A stretch of DNA of 64,000 nucleotides, taken from Protopterus annectens. Taxonomy: Eukaryota; Chordata; Ceratodontiformes; Protopteridae. Where the stretch lies: contig NC_056743.1 of the NCBI RefSeq assembly GCF_019279795.1, positions 930,660,499 through 930,724,498 of the forward strand. The letters run 5' to 3'. The position numbers and the translations under genes were made by a program. This document shows positions 30,063-40,878 of this stretch, one piece after another (the first letter of the stretch is position 1; each line of letters opens with the position of its first letter). The notes beneath the pieces are model-generated. The model was not told the origin of the DNA and did no database searches. It saw nothing but the letters and a program-made list of their open reading frames with translations.

Positions 30063-31100
30063 CTAAAAGGCCCTGCAAGACTGCAGAGGCAAAGCCTGCC
30101 CTAGACTTAGAGTAGAGAGGCAAATTGTAGTGCTTAGAGAAAGTGTGCACTGAACTCTAAGTTGCAGCTTCCAAAATATCCTTGGCAGGAACTCCCCTGA
30201 GGAAGGCTGCAGAAGTGGTAGCAGCTCTGGTGGAATGAGTCCGTATACTCCCTGGGATTTGCATTCCATGGTGTGAATAACAAAATCTGATTCCATGAGA
30301 AATCCATTTAGAAATGGTTTGTTTAGAAATAGCTTTACCTTGGGAACTGGAAGCATAAGAAACAAACAATTGTTCTGATTTTCTGATGTCCTTGGTTCTG
30401 TTCAGGTAAAAACGTAGCTGCTGATGTACATCCAAGGAATGTAAGATCCTTTCCCCTTTATTTTGAGGAGTGGGGAAAAAGGTTGGCAAGTGGATAGTTT
30501 GATTTAACGCCACTTTGGAAATCACCTTAGGCATGAAGGTTGGATTAGTCCTCAAAGATACCCTGTCTTGATGAAAAATAATATATGGTTCCACCGTCAT
30601 AAGAGCTTGTAATTCTGAAACTCTCCTGGCAGAGGTTAGTGCCAACAGGATAGCTGTCTTCCAAGATAAAAACTTGATGTCAGCAGAAGCGGCAGGCTCA
30701 AAAGGAGGCAAGGTTAATTTTTCCAAAGCATAACTGAGATCCCAAGCAGGAGTGGGAGGAGATCTAGGAGGTCTTAAGTTCTGAGCTCCTCTGAGGAACT
30801 GTCTCATGAGCTGGTGGGAAAAGATGGGAGGGTCTGTATTATAATGAGCAGAAATAGCAGAAGCATGGATCTTAATGGAAGAGAAAGAGAGACCCTTATG
30901 CAAGAGATCCGTCAAGTAAAGGAGAATTAAAGTAATGTTAGGAAGAAGAGGATCAGAATCCTGAGCCTGCCTCCAGGAACAAAATATTTTCCATTTTCCT
31001 GCATAAGATTTCCTAGTGCTAGGACGTCTGGCTTCTAAAATGACATCCAAAACCTGCTTGGGTAAAAAAGAAGAAATCAAAGGCCCTGGATTAACCAGGC
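30063..31100 (-). pseudogene. DIRS-C tyrosine recombinase, one stop before the nucleophile
   Basis: A long open frame (30,157-31,632) carries nearly the whole recombinase. Parts in order: LEARRPSTRKSYAGKWKIFC, SSIKIHASAISAHYNTDPP, box I SARRVSEL (Arg codons near 30,624-30,629), FMPKVISKVALNQ, KAISKQTISKWIS, and box II HSTRAATTSAAFLRG (HSTR at 30,226-30,237). The frame ends at TAG (30,157-30,159) where other copies have TGG (Trp of WSSVHTF), about ten codons before the nucleophile Tyr. Downstream sequence to 30,063 still encodes the C-terminal part. The front of the frame overlaps the RNase H tail. Confidence 0.9.
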
Positions 31101-32448
31101 CGCCAGGCTGAGAGTTCCGACATGAGAGTGTAGTACCTGACCCTGATGTTGGGACCGAAGGTTCGGAGACTGAGGTAAAATCCAAGGTGGCTTCAGGCAT
31201 AGGTTTATTAGAGTTGGATACCAAAACTGCCGAGGCCAATTCGGAGCCAACAAGATTATCATCCTGGGTTTGTCCTGTTTTATCTTTAATAAAACTCGTG
31301 GAAGAAGAGGTAGAGGTGGAAAGGCATATCCCGAGAGGTTTCTCCAACTGAATGACAGGGCATCCACTTTCCAAGCCTCTCTGTGGAATGTCCTGGTGCA
31401 AAAATTCTGTAGCTGATGATTTAGATGGGATGCAAAGAGATCTATGTGAGGACATCCCCATACTGCTGTTATCATCCTGAATATTTTGGTGTCCAGCATC
31501 CACTTGTGTGGATCCAAAAGGTTTCTGCTCAAACAGTCTGCCAGTAAGTTTCGTTTCCCTGGTAGAAACTGAGCTTGAAGATCCAGATTGCAAGCTAAAG
31601 CTGTGTTCCATAAATCCATGGCTAGTTTGCAAAGGGGGTAGGAATGAGATCCCCCTTGCTTGTTTATGTACCGCATAACTGTAGTGTTGTCTGTCTGTAT
31701 TAGTAGTTGTCCTGGTTGTATGAGATTCCTGAGGCCAATAGAGCTTTCTGAACGGCTAACATTTCCTTTAAGTTGATATGCAGGTGCTTCTGATCCTTTG
31801 TCCAAAGGCCCTGCAGACAATTGCCCTGAAAATGGGCTCCCCAAGCATCATCCGAGGCGTCCGTGGTTAGAAACTGAAAGGCAGGAGGTAGACGGAAGGG
31901 CTTCCCTTCGTTTAGAGCACATGCCCTGGACCACCAAAGAAATTCCTTTTGAAGACAAGGAAGGACAGGAATCAGTTATGTCCAAACTGTGGTAATGCTG
32001 AGACCATACACTTTTTAGGTACCACTGTATTTTCCCTCATGTGTAGCCTTGCATATGGTACGAGAAGGATGCAGGAGGCCATGTAACCCAAAGCCTGCAG
32101 GAATTTCCTTGCAGATAGATGGGTTAGAATTGCCAAGGCTTTGAAAGTTGATGCCAGCTGTAATTGTTTTTCGGATGTCAGAAATGCCATCTGGGTTGTA
32201 CTGTTTAGAAAAGCACCCAGAAAAGTTATCTGTTGTGATGGTGTCAAATTTGACTTTTTTATGTTGACAGAAAATCCCAGGAATTTGAGGAGGTTTTGTA
32301 CAAAGTCCAGATGCTCGAGTAAGACATCCTTGCTGTCTGCCTGAATTAGACAATTGTCCAGATAAGGGTAAATTTGAATTCCCTTGAGTCTGCAGTAAGC
32401 TACTACTGGAGCCAGGCATTTGGTAAAGACCCTGGGCGCAGTAGACAA
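31101..32448 (-). pseudogene. DIRS-C RT C-terminal part, RNase H and tail
   Basis: LSTAPRVFTKCLAPVVAY at the start, then IYPYLDNCLIQ (about 32,355), where YLDD reads YLDN. RNase H: a TDASD-like site near 31,860, QTDNTTVMRYINKQG (about 31,670; Trp changed to Arg) and LLADCLSRNLL. Tail: DLFASHLNHQLQNFCTRTF, GYAFPPLPLLPRVLLKIK and a LLAPNWPRQFWYP motif (about 31,230-31,450). Frameshifts near 31,850 and 32,030. Confidence 0.85.
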
Positions 32449-32502
32449 TCCAAAGGGCAGCGCAGAGAATTGAAAGTGCCTCGATCCGGCCTTGAACCTG
32501 AG

Positions 32503-34026
32503 TTATTTTCTGCAATCCTGCCTGATGAGAATGTGTAAGTCCAAAGTCACCATCCATGCATCTTTGGACAGCATTGGAAGTAACTGCTGTAGAGTAAGCA
32601 TCTTGAATTTTGGAATATCTAGAAAGGTGTTCAAGACCGACAGATCTAGAATGGGTCTCCATGAATTTTGCTTTCTTGGGACTAGGAAGAGCCTTGAGTA
32701 AAACCCTTTTCCCATCTCTGAAAGAGGTACCAGTTCTATGGCATTCATAGCCAAAAGAGCTTCCACCTGGTTCAAGGCCTCCATCCACTGATGTTTTGGA
32801 AGGTCTGGCCATCCGCTTGGCCTTGGCAAAGTATGAAAATGGAATTTATAACCTCTTAAAATCACATCCAAAACCCATTTGTCCTGGATTATTTGAGTCC
32901 AATTTTGATAAAAAAGAGAGAGTTTTCCTCCGAGAGGGGCTTCCAGGCAAGACGCTCCTGCAGCCCAACAGAGGGAGTCATTGAGTTTGCTTCCTTTGAG
33001 ACTGTGGCCTGTCCTCTCCTCCCCTAGGGGTAGAAGCAGTCCACTGCCTTGATCTATAAGCAGCTTGTGTTTGAGGCCTCCCTCTGGAGCGTCTAAAGGA
33101 CCAGTTTTTTGATGGCCAATTCCTGCTAAATCTAGGAGACTGTACTTGTAAGAAATCTTAACTGTTTGCATGGATTTCGCCTTATCCTCCATCTTTTTAA
33201 TCACCTCTTCAGCTTTAAATCCAAACAAAACAGTATGCTGAACAGGAGCATCCAATAATTTAGCCTTTACTTGTTCAGGTAAATTTTGTTCCTTTAAACA
33301 TGCATGTCTTCTAATGACTGTGCCAGAAGCCGCAGCCCTACAAGAAGCCTCCAAGGCATCAAATCCACAGTGTAAAACATGCTTCCCAACTTGTTCAGTG
33401 GTATGCAATAAGTCATGTAATTCCTTATCCTCTGCACAGGCAGAAATGGAAGTAAATTTTTGTTTTAAGACAGACAAGAGAAATTGCTGATATTTAAGCA
33501 TATGAAACTCACAGTTTAAAGCCCTAATGGACAAAGTAGCAGAAGTGTACACCTTTTTGCCCCATCTTTCCAAGGCTCGAGAATCCTTTTCAGTAGGAAT
33601 AGGATTTTTAGCAGTAGCGGCCCTAACACCATTAGGACCCTGAGAAATGGTGTCAGGGTCAGCAGCAGGATTCTTGTATAAAAACTGATGGAATCAGGAA
33701 CCCTGTAGAGTACCTATCAGGCTTAACAGGAGCAGGAGGAAAAGAATCAGGAGTTAAATTAGCCTCCGAAAAGGCATCATCCACAATATTGAAAAAAGGA
33801 GGAATATCCAGGGGTCTATGTTGAGGAAGAAGAAGAAAATCCCTCAGTCTTTTCTTGGATTCTGAATACTCCTGTCCCTCCCAGTGGAAATGTTCCCCCA
33901 TTTCATGCAAAGTTTCCCTAAAAGAAAAATCCTCAGGAGGAGAAGCTGAAGGAATGGATTCTTCCGCATCAGAATCCTCATAAGGAGGAAAAGAATATTC
34001 TTGATCAGAAGAAGAAACTGAGGAAA
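32503..34026 (-). pseudogene. DIRS-C gag C-terminal part to RT N-terminus
   Basis: A 356-codon open frame (32,503-33,573) runs from gag RWGKKVYTSATLSIRALNC through LHTTEQVGKHVLHCGFDALE and KMEDKAKSMQTVK straight into RT EAPLGGKLSLFYQNWTQIIQ, RLFLVPRKQNSWRPILDLSV and FKMLTLQQLLPML. Gag and RT are therefore in one frame. Upstream (33,659-34,026) is the acidic EDSDAEESIPSASPPEDFSF region with EHFHWEGQEYSESKKRLRD, ending at the DIRS-D joint. Confidence 0.87.
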
Positions 34027-34545
34027 AGTACAGTTTTGTACCTACCATAAATGTAGATGTCCGAATTGGATAGCATCTGCAGTCATAACAACTGGGTTGT
34101 CCTGTCGTCAGGCAGCCCTACAGTCGGCCGGATTCCAAAGTCCGGGTCCGGCTTCGGCTGATGTCGCACTTCACCCGACGTCATCTCTGTTGGACTTCGG
34201 GTATAAAGGCACCAGCCGACGCCATTTTCTTCAGTGTTTCTTGCCCCAGATGCCAGAAGCCCTATAGAAGGCTAAAAATTTTGGATAGATGCCAATGTTT
34301 CCAAAAGATAGAGGTAAACACAAAAATAAACATGTATGTACATAAATACAAACAAATACACCATGAAATAAATCCCCACTAGCTAGCTATTAGAAGGGTA
34401 AACACCCTAGGAGTACCACAGAGGGAAGGAGGGAGGGTAATCCTGACTGCAGATGCTATCCAATTCGGACATCTACATTTATGGTAGGTACAAAACTGTA
34501 CTATGTCCTTCATGGATGCATCTGCAGTCATAACAACTGGGTAGA
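34027..34545 (-). repeat. DIRS-D 3' ITR and ICR
   Basis: Outer end AGTACAGTTTTG; dyad CCTGTCGTCAGGCAGC (about 34,101); GACGTCATC (about 34,179) and TATAAAGG (about 34,201). ICR about 34,444-34,542 with circle joint at 34,502/34,503 reading TGTACT then ATGTCCTTCATGG, the exact start of the 5' end at 39,615. Confidence 0.93.
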
Positions 34546-34581
34546 ATACCATAGCCAACTAGGGAGGAGGATAAAAGTAGA

Positions 34582-35570
34582 TTATGGTGTGTTTAGGATC
34601 CCTTGCAGAACAGCAGTGGCAAACCCTGCTCGGGATCTGGAATATAGAGGTAAATTATAATGCTTGGCAAATGTATGCACGGAGGTCCAAGTAGCCGCCT
34701 CAATAATGTCTTTGGTAGCCACTCCTCGTAAGAAGGCTGTGGTAGTGGCTGTTGCCCTTGTAGAATGAGGTCTTATGTTCTGTGGAATTGGTTTTCCATG
34801 GAAGGAGTAACAGAATCGTATGCAATTTCCTATCCATTTGGAGATTGTCTGCTTGGAAATAGCTTTTCCTTCCCTTCCTGTTGCATAGGCTACGAAAAGT
34901 TGGTCAGTCTTTCTGCTATTTTTTGTTCTGTCCAAGTAGTAGCGTAGCTGTCTATGTACATCCAAGGTATGCAGTATTCTTTCCCTCTGTTTTGTGGGTT
35001 GGGAAAGAAGGTAGGTAGGTGGATTGCTTGGTTTAAAGACACTCTGGATACCACCTTAGGCATAAATGTAGGATTAGTCCTCATGGACACTCTATCTTGG
35101 TGGAAGATTAGAAAGGGTTGCACTGCCATTAAGGCCTGTAGTTCTGAAACCCTCCTTGCTGAAGTAATTGCCAGTAGGAAAGCAGTTTTCCATGACAGGT
35201 GTTGTAGGTCTGCTGTTGCTGCTGGTTCAAAAGGTGATAGTGTCAATTTTTCTAGCACAAAGTTCAAGTCCCAAGCTGGCAATGGTGGTTTCCTTGGAGG
35301 TTTTACATTCTTGATTCCTCTGAGGAACTGCCTGAGCAAAGGGTGTGAAAAAACAGGTGGATCAAAGCTGTATTCTGCTGAAATAGCTGATGCATGAATC
35401 TTGATGGAGGAGTAGGACAGGCCTGAATGAAGTAGTTCGCCAGATACTCCAGAATGTTAGGCATATCTATGTTTGATACATCTTTTCCTCTTTCAGAACT
35501 CCAAATGACAAACCTTTTCCATTTCCCAGCATAATTCCTTCTAGTTGAAGGCCTGCGTGCTTCAAGAATA
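34582..35570 (-). pseudogene. DIRS-D tyrosine recombinase (frameshifted)
   Basis: Pieces: the core-binding region around 35,390-35,560 with a changed frame, QFLRGIKNVKPPRKPPLPAW, box I TSARRVSELQALMAVQP (about 35,125-35,175), FMPKVVSRVSLNQAIHLP, then after a frameshift near 34,970 RQLRYYLDRTKNSRKTDQLF. Box II follows, HSTRATATTTAFLRGVATKD (about 34,720-34,770), then ATWTSVHTFAKHYNLPLYS with the Tyr nucleophile and RAGFATAVLQG. All catalytic boxes survive; a single-base shift separates them. Confidence 0.9.
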
Positions 35571-35608
35571 ATGTCTTTAACTCTTTGTGAAAGTTCTGTA
35601 AGCAGCTG

Positions 35609-37140
35609 CTATGTGATGTTCCATGCAGTCAGTTGCAGCGTTTTTAGGTTTGGATGCATGGTGCTGAAGTTGTTCTGAGTTAGCATCAAAGGCATCAGGG
35701 TATTGGCCACATATTGTTCCGAGACATGCTCCTCAGCAGTGGGTACCAATGCTGTCTTGGCCAGTTTGGAGCTATCAGGATTATCCTTGGACGTTCCTCC
35801 TTGATTTTTAGTAGTACTTTGTGTATCAAGGGAAGAGGTGGGAATGCATATGCTGTTAGGCCTTTCCAGCTGAAGGAGAGCGAGTCCACTTTCCATGCTA
35901 GTGGGTGGAATGTCCTTGTGCAGAATTTTTTGTGCTGGTGATTGAAAGGTGATGCGAATAGATCTATCTGAGGCATTCCCCATTTCTTGAGATGGTCTTG
36001 AAGATATCCGGGTGCAGCTGCCATTCGTGGGCATCCGATGTGGTCCTGCTTAACATATCTGCTAGAGAGTTTTCTTTTCCTGGCACAAATATTGCCTGTA
36101 ACTGGATGTTGTAGCTGAGTGCCAGGGTCCACAGCTCCAAAGTCATTCTGCATAGGCGGTAAGAATGAGTGCCTCCCTGTTTGTTGATGTACCACATGAC
36201 TGTGGTGTTGTCTGTCCTTATCATCAAGTGGTCCTCCTTGAGAAATGGTCTGAACTTTTGGATTGCCAGTTTTACTGCCAGCATTTCTTTTAGGTTGATG
36301 TGCAGGTGAAGTTGGTCCTGTGTCCACAATCCTTGTATGCATTTGTCTAGCATATGCCCCATCCTAGGTCTGAAGCATCTGTTGTGATGGTCTGGCTTGC
36401 TTGACCTTGAAAGGGCAGGCCTGGGTTTGACTGGCATGCCTGAGCCCACCATAGGAACTCCTGTTTTAAGCATGGTATTAGTGGGATTTCCGTTTCTAGG
36501 CTGTGTCTGTGTTGGGACCATAAATTCTTTAGGTACCACTGTAGTTTTCTCATATGTAGTCTGGCAAATGGAACCAAGATTATGCATGATGCCATGAAAC
36601 CCAAGGCCTGCAGTACCTTTCTTGCTGTTAACTTGTTCAGTTTTGTTAGTGCCAAGAAGTAAAGAGGGAGTTCTTTTGTTTTTCTGTAGTTAGGAATGCC
36701 ATTTGTCTTACTGTGTCCAATTCCGCTCCCAGGAAAGTCCTTGTCTGGGATGGTATCAGTTTTGACTTTTGTAAATTGACTGTGTATCCCAGTGCTTGAA
36801 GCAAGTAAATGACCCTTTGTAAATCTGTTGTCAGCTTGCTTTTGTTGTCTCCTTGTATCAGGCAGTCGTCCAGGTATGGATAAATTTGAATTCCCTGTAG
36901 TCTGCAATGGGCGATTACTGATGCCAGGCATTTTGTGAATACTCTGGGCAGTAGATAAGCCAAAGGGCAATGCTGAGAATTGATAGTGCTCTGATCCTGC
37001 AAGAAATCTGAGGTATCTTCTGCAGATTGGTCGAATGGGGACGTGCAGGTATGCCTCCTTGAGATCTAGAGTTACCAGCCAACACTCCTTGCCCAGCATG
37101 GGAAGAAGTTGCTGTAGGGTCAGCATTTTGAATTTTGGGA
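35609..37140 (-). pseudogene. DIRS-D RT, RNase H and tail
   Basis: RT: KMLTLQQLLPMLGKECWLVT, LDLKEAYLHVPIRPICRRYL, LPFGLSTA, then a one-base deletion near 36,950; in the new frame KCLASVIAHCRLQGIQIYP and YLDDCLIQGD (YLDD near 36,870). RNase H: TTDASDLGWG (about 36,370), RTDNTTVMWYINKQGGTHSY (about 36,170-36,225), NSLADMLSRT. Tail: DLFASPFNHQHKKFCTRTFH, AYAFPPLPLIHKVLLKIKE and ILIAPNWPRQHWYPLL (about 35,730-35,960). All catalytic residues I can see are kept despite about three shifts. Confidence 0.9.
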
Positions 37141-39297
37141 CAATGATGTAAGTATTCAGGGTGGACAGGTCTAGAATTGGTCTCCAACTTTTTTTCTTTC
37201 TTGGAACTAGGAATAGTCTGGAGAAGTACCCTTTCCTTGCTCTGCTGTTGGCACTTTCTCCACAGCTCTCATGTTTGCTAACTCCATTATCTGTTGTAGA
37301 GCCTCTGTCTTTTGATTTGGAGGTAGATTTGGCATTCCTCTTTTGTCTGGTAAAGTGTGGAGGTGGAACCGTAACCTTGATCTATGGTTCGTAAAATCCA
37401 CTTGTCCTTTGTTATGTGGTGCCAGATTTTTGAAAATAAGGTTAGCTTTCCGCCTAGAGGAGCTGCTATTTGTTCCCTGGTAGGCGGGTTTAGGATTAAG
37501 TCACTGTGGCTGTGTTGATGTAGTGGCAGGTGTTGAGTCTGTGCCTCTGTTGTTACCTTGCCACTGTCGTCCTCTGTAGGCACCTCCTCTGGATTGGTTT
37601 CTGCCTCTGGAACGACTATTCCTGCCCCTTTGAGGTCTTGTGGAGTCAGGAAAGGACCAATTTTTGGCAGGCCAGTTCCTGCTAAACCTTGGGGTTGAAC
37701 CTGCAAGAAATCTTTAACTGTCTGGACTGATTTTGCCTTTTCTTCCATTTTCTTCATAACCTGCTGGGCAGGTGTACCAAACAAACTTGTTTTATCCATA
37801 GGAGCATCTAGCAATTTAGATTTAACATGATCCGGTAAAGCTTGCTCCTTTAGCCATGCATGCCTTCTAATTACAGTGCCAGTCATGGCTGATCTAAATG
37901 AAGCCTCCAGTGCATCATAGCCACATTTTAAAGAGTGGTTACTAACTTGCTGTATGTTATTTACCATTTCTAATACATATTTCTTATCAAGAGATTCATC
38001 AGTGGTTAGCTTTTTAGTTAACTGATCAAGCATAAACTCTTGGTATTGTATCATGTGAAACTGACAGTTTAAAGCTCTAGCTGAGAGAGTGGCTGAAGTG
38101 TAAACCTTTTACCCCATCTGTCTAATGACCTTGCTTCCCTTTCAGAAGGAACAGGGTTTTTAGCTATGGTCGCTGCTACTGCCTTGGGACCCTGGGAAAT
38201 AGTTTCGGGTCTGCAAGAGGGGCCTTGTAAAGGTGGTGATGAGTATCTGGCACCCTGTAAAATCTGTCTGGTTTGGCAGGGGCTGGGGTAAAGAATCTGG
38301 AGCGGAGCAGACATCATTGAAAGCATCATCTACCACAGAGAGAACAGGAGGTATAGCTAAGGGCCTGTGCTGTGGAAGGTGCAAAAAGGTCCTAAGTCTT
38401 TTCCTGGAGTCTGAAAAATCCTGTTGCTGCCATTGGAACTGTTCTCGCATGGCATGCAAGGTTTCCCAAAGGAGAATTCTTCTGGTGGGGAAGCAGCTGG
38501 AATGGATTCTTCAGCATCAGAATCTTCAAAATTGGAGAAAGGAGCCTCTGGCTGGTCAGTTATGTCTGATTCATCAGCAGAATCATCAGAGGACACTGGC
38601 TCATGGGGCTCTGCCCTAGGTCTCTTCTCTGGGGCTGAGAGGCCCTGTCTGGGTGAGATTGAGATCCTCTAATTAATGAAATTAAATTTTCTGCCAAAGT
38701 AAGCATTTGAGAACTGGAAGAGGGCCTGGTTGAGGGGGGTTTAACAGGCACTGTTTTAGTAGTCTTGGCTGCTTTAGCCCTGGCGAAGGCCTTAATGGAC
38801 ATGGCTGCTGGAGGCCTAGCAGCACCACGTGCTGGGGTAGAGACATCCAAGGGAATGGTGTCTGATAAGTCAGTGGTAAGCACCGTAGTGGGTAAAATTT
38901 CTGAGGCCAATTCAAGAGTGTTAGCAGGGACCTCAGTTGTAGAGGTAGATTCAGCTGTATTTTGATCAGTTTTCTCGGTTTCGGCCGAAACCGAGACACT
39001 CGATTTGCTTAACCATGCTGTCGGCCGAAACCGCGGACCGCGAGTGTCGGTCTTTTGCTTTGCGTTTTTGGCAGAATGCGTAGTCGGAGGATCCGGCGGC
39101 ATAATGTTCGCAAGATCTGAACCGAAAAACTGTTCTGCATACTCCGACCGACGTCTAACCGTTCGTCGGTTGATAGAAGCACCGGACGAACAGGCTGCTA
39201 CGTGGGCTGGGCCTAAGCAAGGCAGGCAGTAAGAGTGGAAATCTTTATGAGGTATTTGTTTCCCACAGGTTAAACAATTATTAACTTTTTCTGACAT
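37141..39297 (-). pseudogene. DIRS-D gag to RT linker (frameshifted)
   Basis: Starts MSEKVNNCLTCGKQIPHKDF at 39,297 with the zinc motif CxxC...CLPCLGPAH. A Thr/Ser/Pro-rich middle reaches MLTLAENLISLIRGSQSHPD (about 38,690); the frame shifts near 38,600. Then come FEDSDAEESIPAASPPEEFS, QFQWQQQDFSDSRKRLR, and, after further shifts, YQEFMLDQLTKKL to KSVQTVKDFLQVQPQ running in one frame into REQIAAPLGGKLTLFSKIW of the RT (37,287-38,054). The RT finger region (about 37,150-37,290) is shifted again. Confidence 0.87.
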
Positions 39298-39419
39298 CGG
39301 CTGAGGCAAGAAAGAGTCCCCAACGGGGTACTTAGCTTTAGAAGTCTTCGAAGTAGTATTCGGTAGAAGTAATCTCTGGATCCGACCGACCGGCACTTGC
39401 GAACAGCTTCTGCTTCGGG

Positions 39420-39615
39420 CGCCACGCGGCAAGAAAGACTGAAGAAAATGGCGTCGGCTGATGCCTTTATACCCGAAGTCCAACAGAGATGACGTCGGGT
39501 GAAGTGCGACATCAGCCGAAGCCGGACCCGGACTTTGGAATCCGGCCGACTGTAGGGCTGCCTGACGACAGGACAACCCAGTTGTTATGACTGCAGATGC
39601 ATCCATGAAGGACAT
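39420..39615 (-). repeat. DIRS-D 5' ITR with promoter
   Basis: In coding orientation it starts ATGTCCTTCATGG (39,615 downward), then TCGTCAGGCAGCC, a GACGTCATC half-CRE (about 39,490), TATAAAGG (about 39,465) and the CGCCATTTT/YY1-like site (about 39,443-39,452). Almost identical to the inverted 3' ITR. Confidence 0.9.
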
Positions 39616-40315
39616 CAGAAGCCTGATCAGAGGAATCATAATAGACATCCTGCCTTGGCCTTTTATTTGGAGGGGGATGAGAACCCCTAATCATAGTAAG
39701 TAAATCCTCCGCCATCTTGAGTAACTGTTTCTGTGACTTGGTAGCCAGTTCAGAAGAGGCCTGTGTTGAAGTCTTTGATTTAGAAGGAGTCTTTGCCTTT
39801 AATTGAAGCTGAGTAGGCCTGAAAACCCCTTCGGAAGCCGGTACCTGCACAGCGGCTCCAGACCCATCCGAAGGAGCATTGTCCGAAGGTCCTGCAACAA
39901 AGATATTTAAAGGCCTTGTTGGCTCCTCATGAGAGTCCGTTTCAGCCATCGGTTCTGAAATGGCCGATGACAGGGGCTGCAAAAGCGCCTCACTGACGAT
40001 GGCTGAACCTGAAGCTGGCTCCACATGTGCGTTATCATCAGATTTGGACCTCGGAGGCCTGTCTTTATCCTTGCGACGCTTGTGAACTCCGGTAGATGGA
40101 ACCGTGTCCGATGACATTTTGTAGTTAAAGCGCCTACCGAAGTAATGAAAAGCAAAATCGTACCTTCGCTTAATTGTACTTTGATTGAATCTAGCACAAA
40201 ACCGATCACTAGCTACGTCGTGGTCAGGGCCTAAGCAAGGAATACAGTAAGAATGAAAATCCTTATGGGGTATTTGCTTCCCACATGAAATACAATTATT
40301 AACTTTTTCTGACAT
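39616..40315 (-). pseudogene. DIRS-C gag N-terminal part, cut by DIRS-D
   Basis: An open frame starts MSEKVNNCISCGKQIPHKDF (40,315). Zinc motif: CxxC-x11-CxxC, followed by FCARFNQSTIKRRYDFAFHY (basic helix), an acidic/Ser-rich middle and KMAEDLLTMIRGSHPPPNKR (about 39,680), then DVYYDSSDQAS at the DIRS-D joint (39,616). It continues in the same frame at 34,026. No stop in this 233-codon part, so it is the best-preserved gag N-terminus in the window. Likely a nucleic-acid-binding Gag (inference). Confidence 0.88.
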
Positions 40316-40409
40316 CGGAGTGGAGCAAGAAAAAAAGTTTCCCCAATGGGGTACTTAGCTTTGAGTGGAGAAGAAAATCTTCAGACCGAAGAATGTAGAA
40401 ATATTAGTC

Positions 40410-40636
40410 AGGAGTCAACCGACTGGCACTTGCGAACTGCTATCATCGCACGGCAAGAAAGACTGGAGAAGATGGCATCGGCTGTCATCTTTATACTCCT
40501 GGCGCTCTGACGTCAGGGAGCAGACGCAAACAGCTGACGCCGGACCCAGACTTTGGGATTCTGGCCGACCGAGGGCTGCCTGCCGGCAGGGGAGAACCCT
40601 ACAGTCATGACTGCAACAGTGGAACACAATGAACAT
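40410..40636 (-). repeat. DIRS-C 5' ITR with promoter
   Basis: Ends GAACAT at 40,636 (plus). In coding orientation: CCTGCCGGCAGG palindrome (about 40,577-40,588), TGACGTCA (40,508-40,515), GAGTATAAAG (about 40,489-40,498), YY1-like ATGGCATC near 40,471. Confidence 0.88.
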
Positions 40637-40878
40637 CGAAAATTTCATGAGTCAGCCGACCGGCACTTGCGGACAGCTTCTGCTTCGGGCACCGCACAGC
40701 AAGAAACACTGATGTAATGGCATTGGCTGCATGCTTTATACCCCTGACTACCTGACTTCATGGAAGATGAGACAGCAACCAACACAGGTCCCAAGACATT
40801 GATAATCAGGCTGTCTGAGGGCTACTGCCAGAAGATAACCCAAATGTGATGACTGCAACAGTGAAACACAAAGAACAT
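40637..40878 (-). repeat. DIRS-A 5' ITR
   Basis: Starts ATGTTCTTTGTG in coding orientation at 40,878, followed by CATCACATTTGGGTTATC, CAGGTAGTCAGGGGTATAAAGC and GTGCCCGAAGCAGAAGC. It matches the 15,629 end of DIRS-A rather than DIRS-C. It is separated from the rest of DIRS-A by DIRS-C. Confidence 0.88.

Larger units (their letters stand above)
34027..39615 (-). mobile_element. DIRS-D, youngest-looking DIRS copy
   Basis: A complete 5.6-kb element inserted in DIRS-C gag (TGAGGAAA / CAGAAGCC, in frame, no duplication). Outer ends AGTACAG (34,027, plus) and GGACAT (39,615, plus). By eye the two ITRs differ at only about two positions over roughly 175 bp. Its 5' end begins ATGTCC instead of ATGTTC, and its ICR carries the same variant. 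Confidence 0.93.
29572..40636 (-). mobile_element. DIRS-C carrying DIRS-D
   Basis: Pieces 29,572-34,026 and 39,616-40,636 on the minus strand. The ends share the subfamily spelling CCCCTGCCGGCAGGCAGCC and GAGTATAAAGATGACAGCC. It inserted in the DIRS-A leader at CTCGAAAA/CGAAAATTTC without duplication. DIRS-D splits its gag. The recombinase is nearly intact except for a stop just before the nucleophile region. Confidence 0.92.
15629..40878 (-). mobile_element. DIRS-A carrying three nested insertions
   Basis: Element pieces: 15,629-18,666 (3' ITR, ICR, YR, RNase H, half of RT), 24,196-26,325 (rest of RT, gag), 29,428-29,571 (gag start) and 40,637-40,878 (5' ITR). The ITRs share the subfamily spelling ATCACATTTGGGTTATC and GTATAAAGCATGCAG, confirming that the distant ends belong together. 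It inserted in the LINE at TAGAA/CGGCG without duplication. DIRS-B, an RTE LINE and DIRS-C inserted in it later. Confidence 0.88.
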
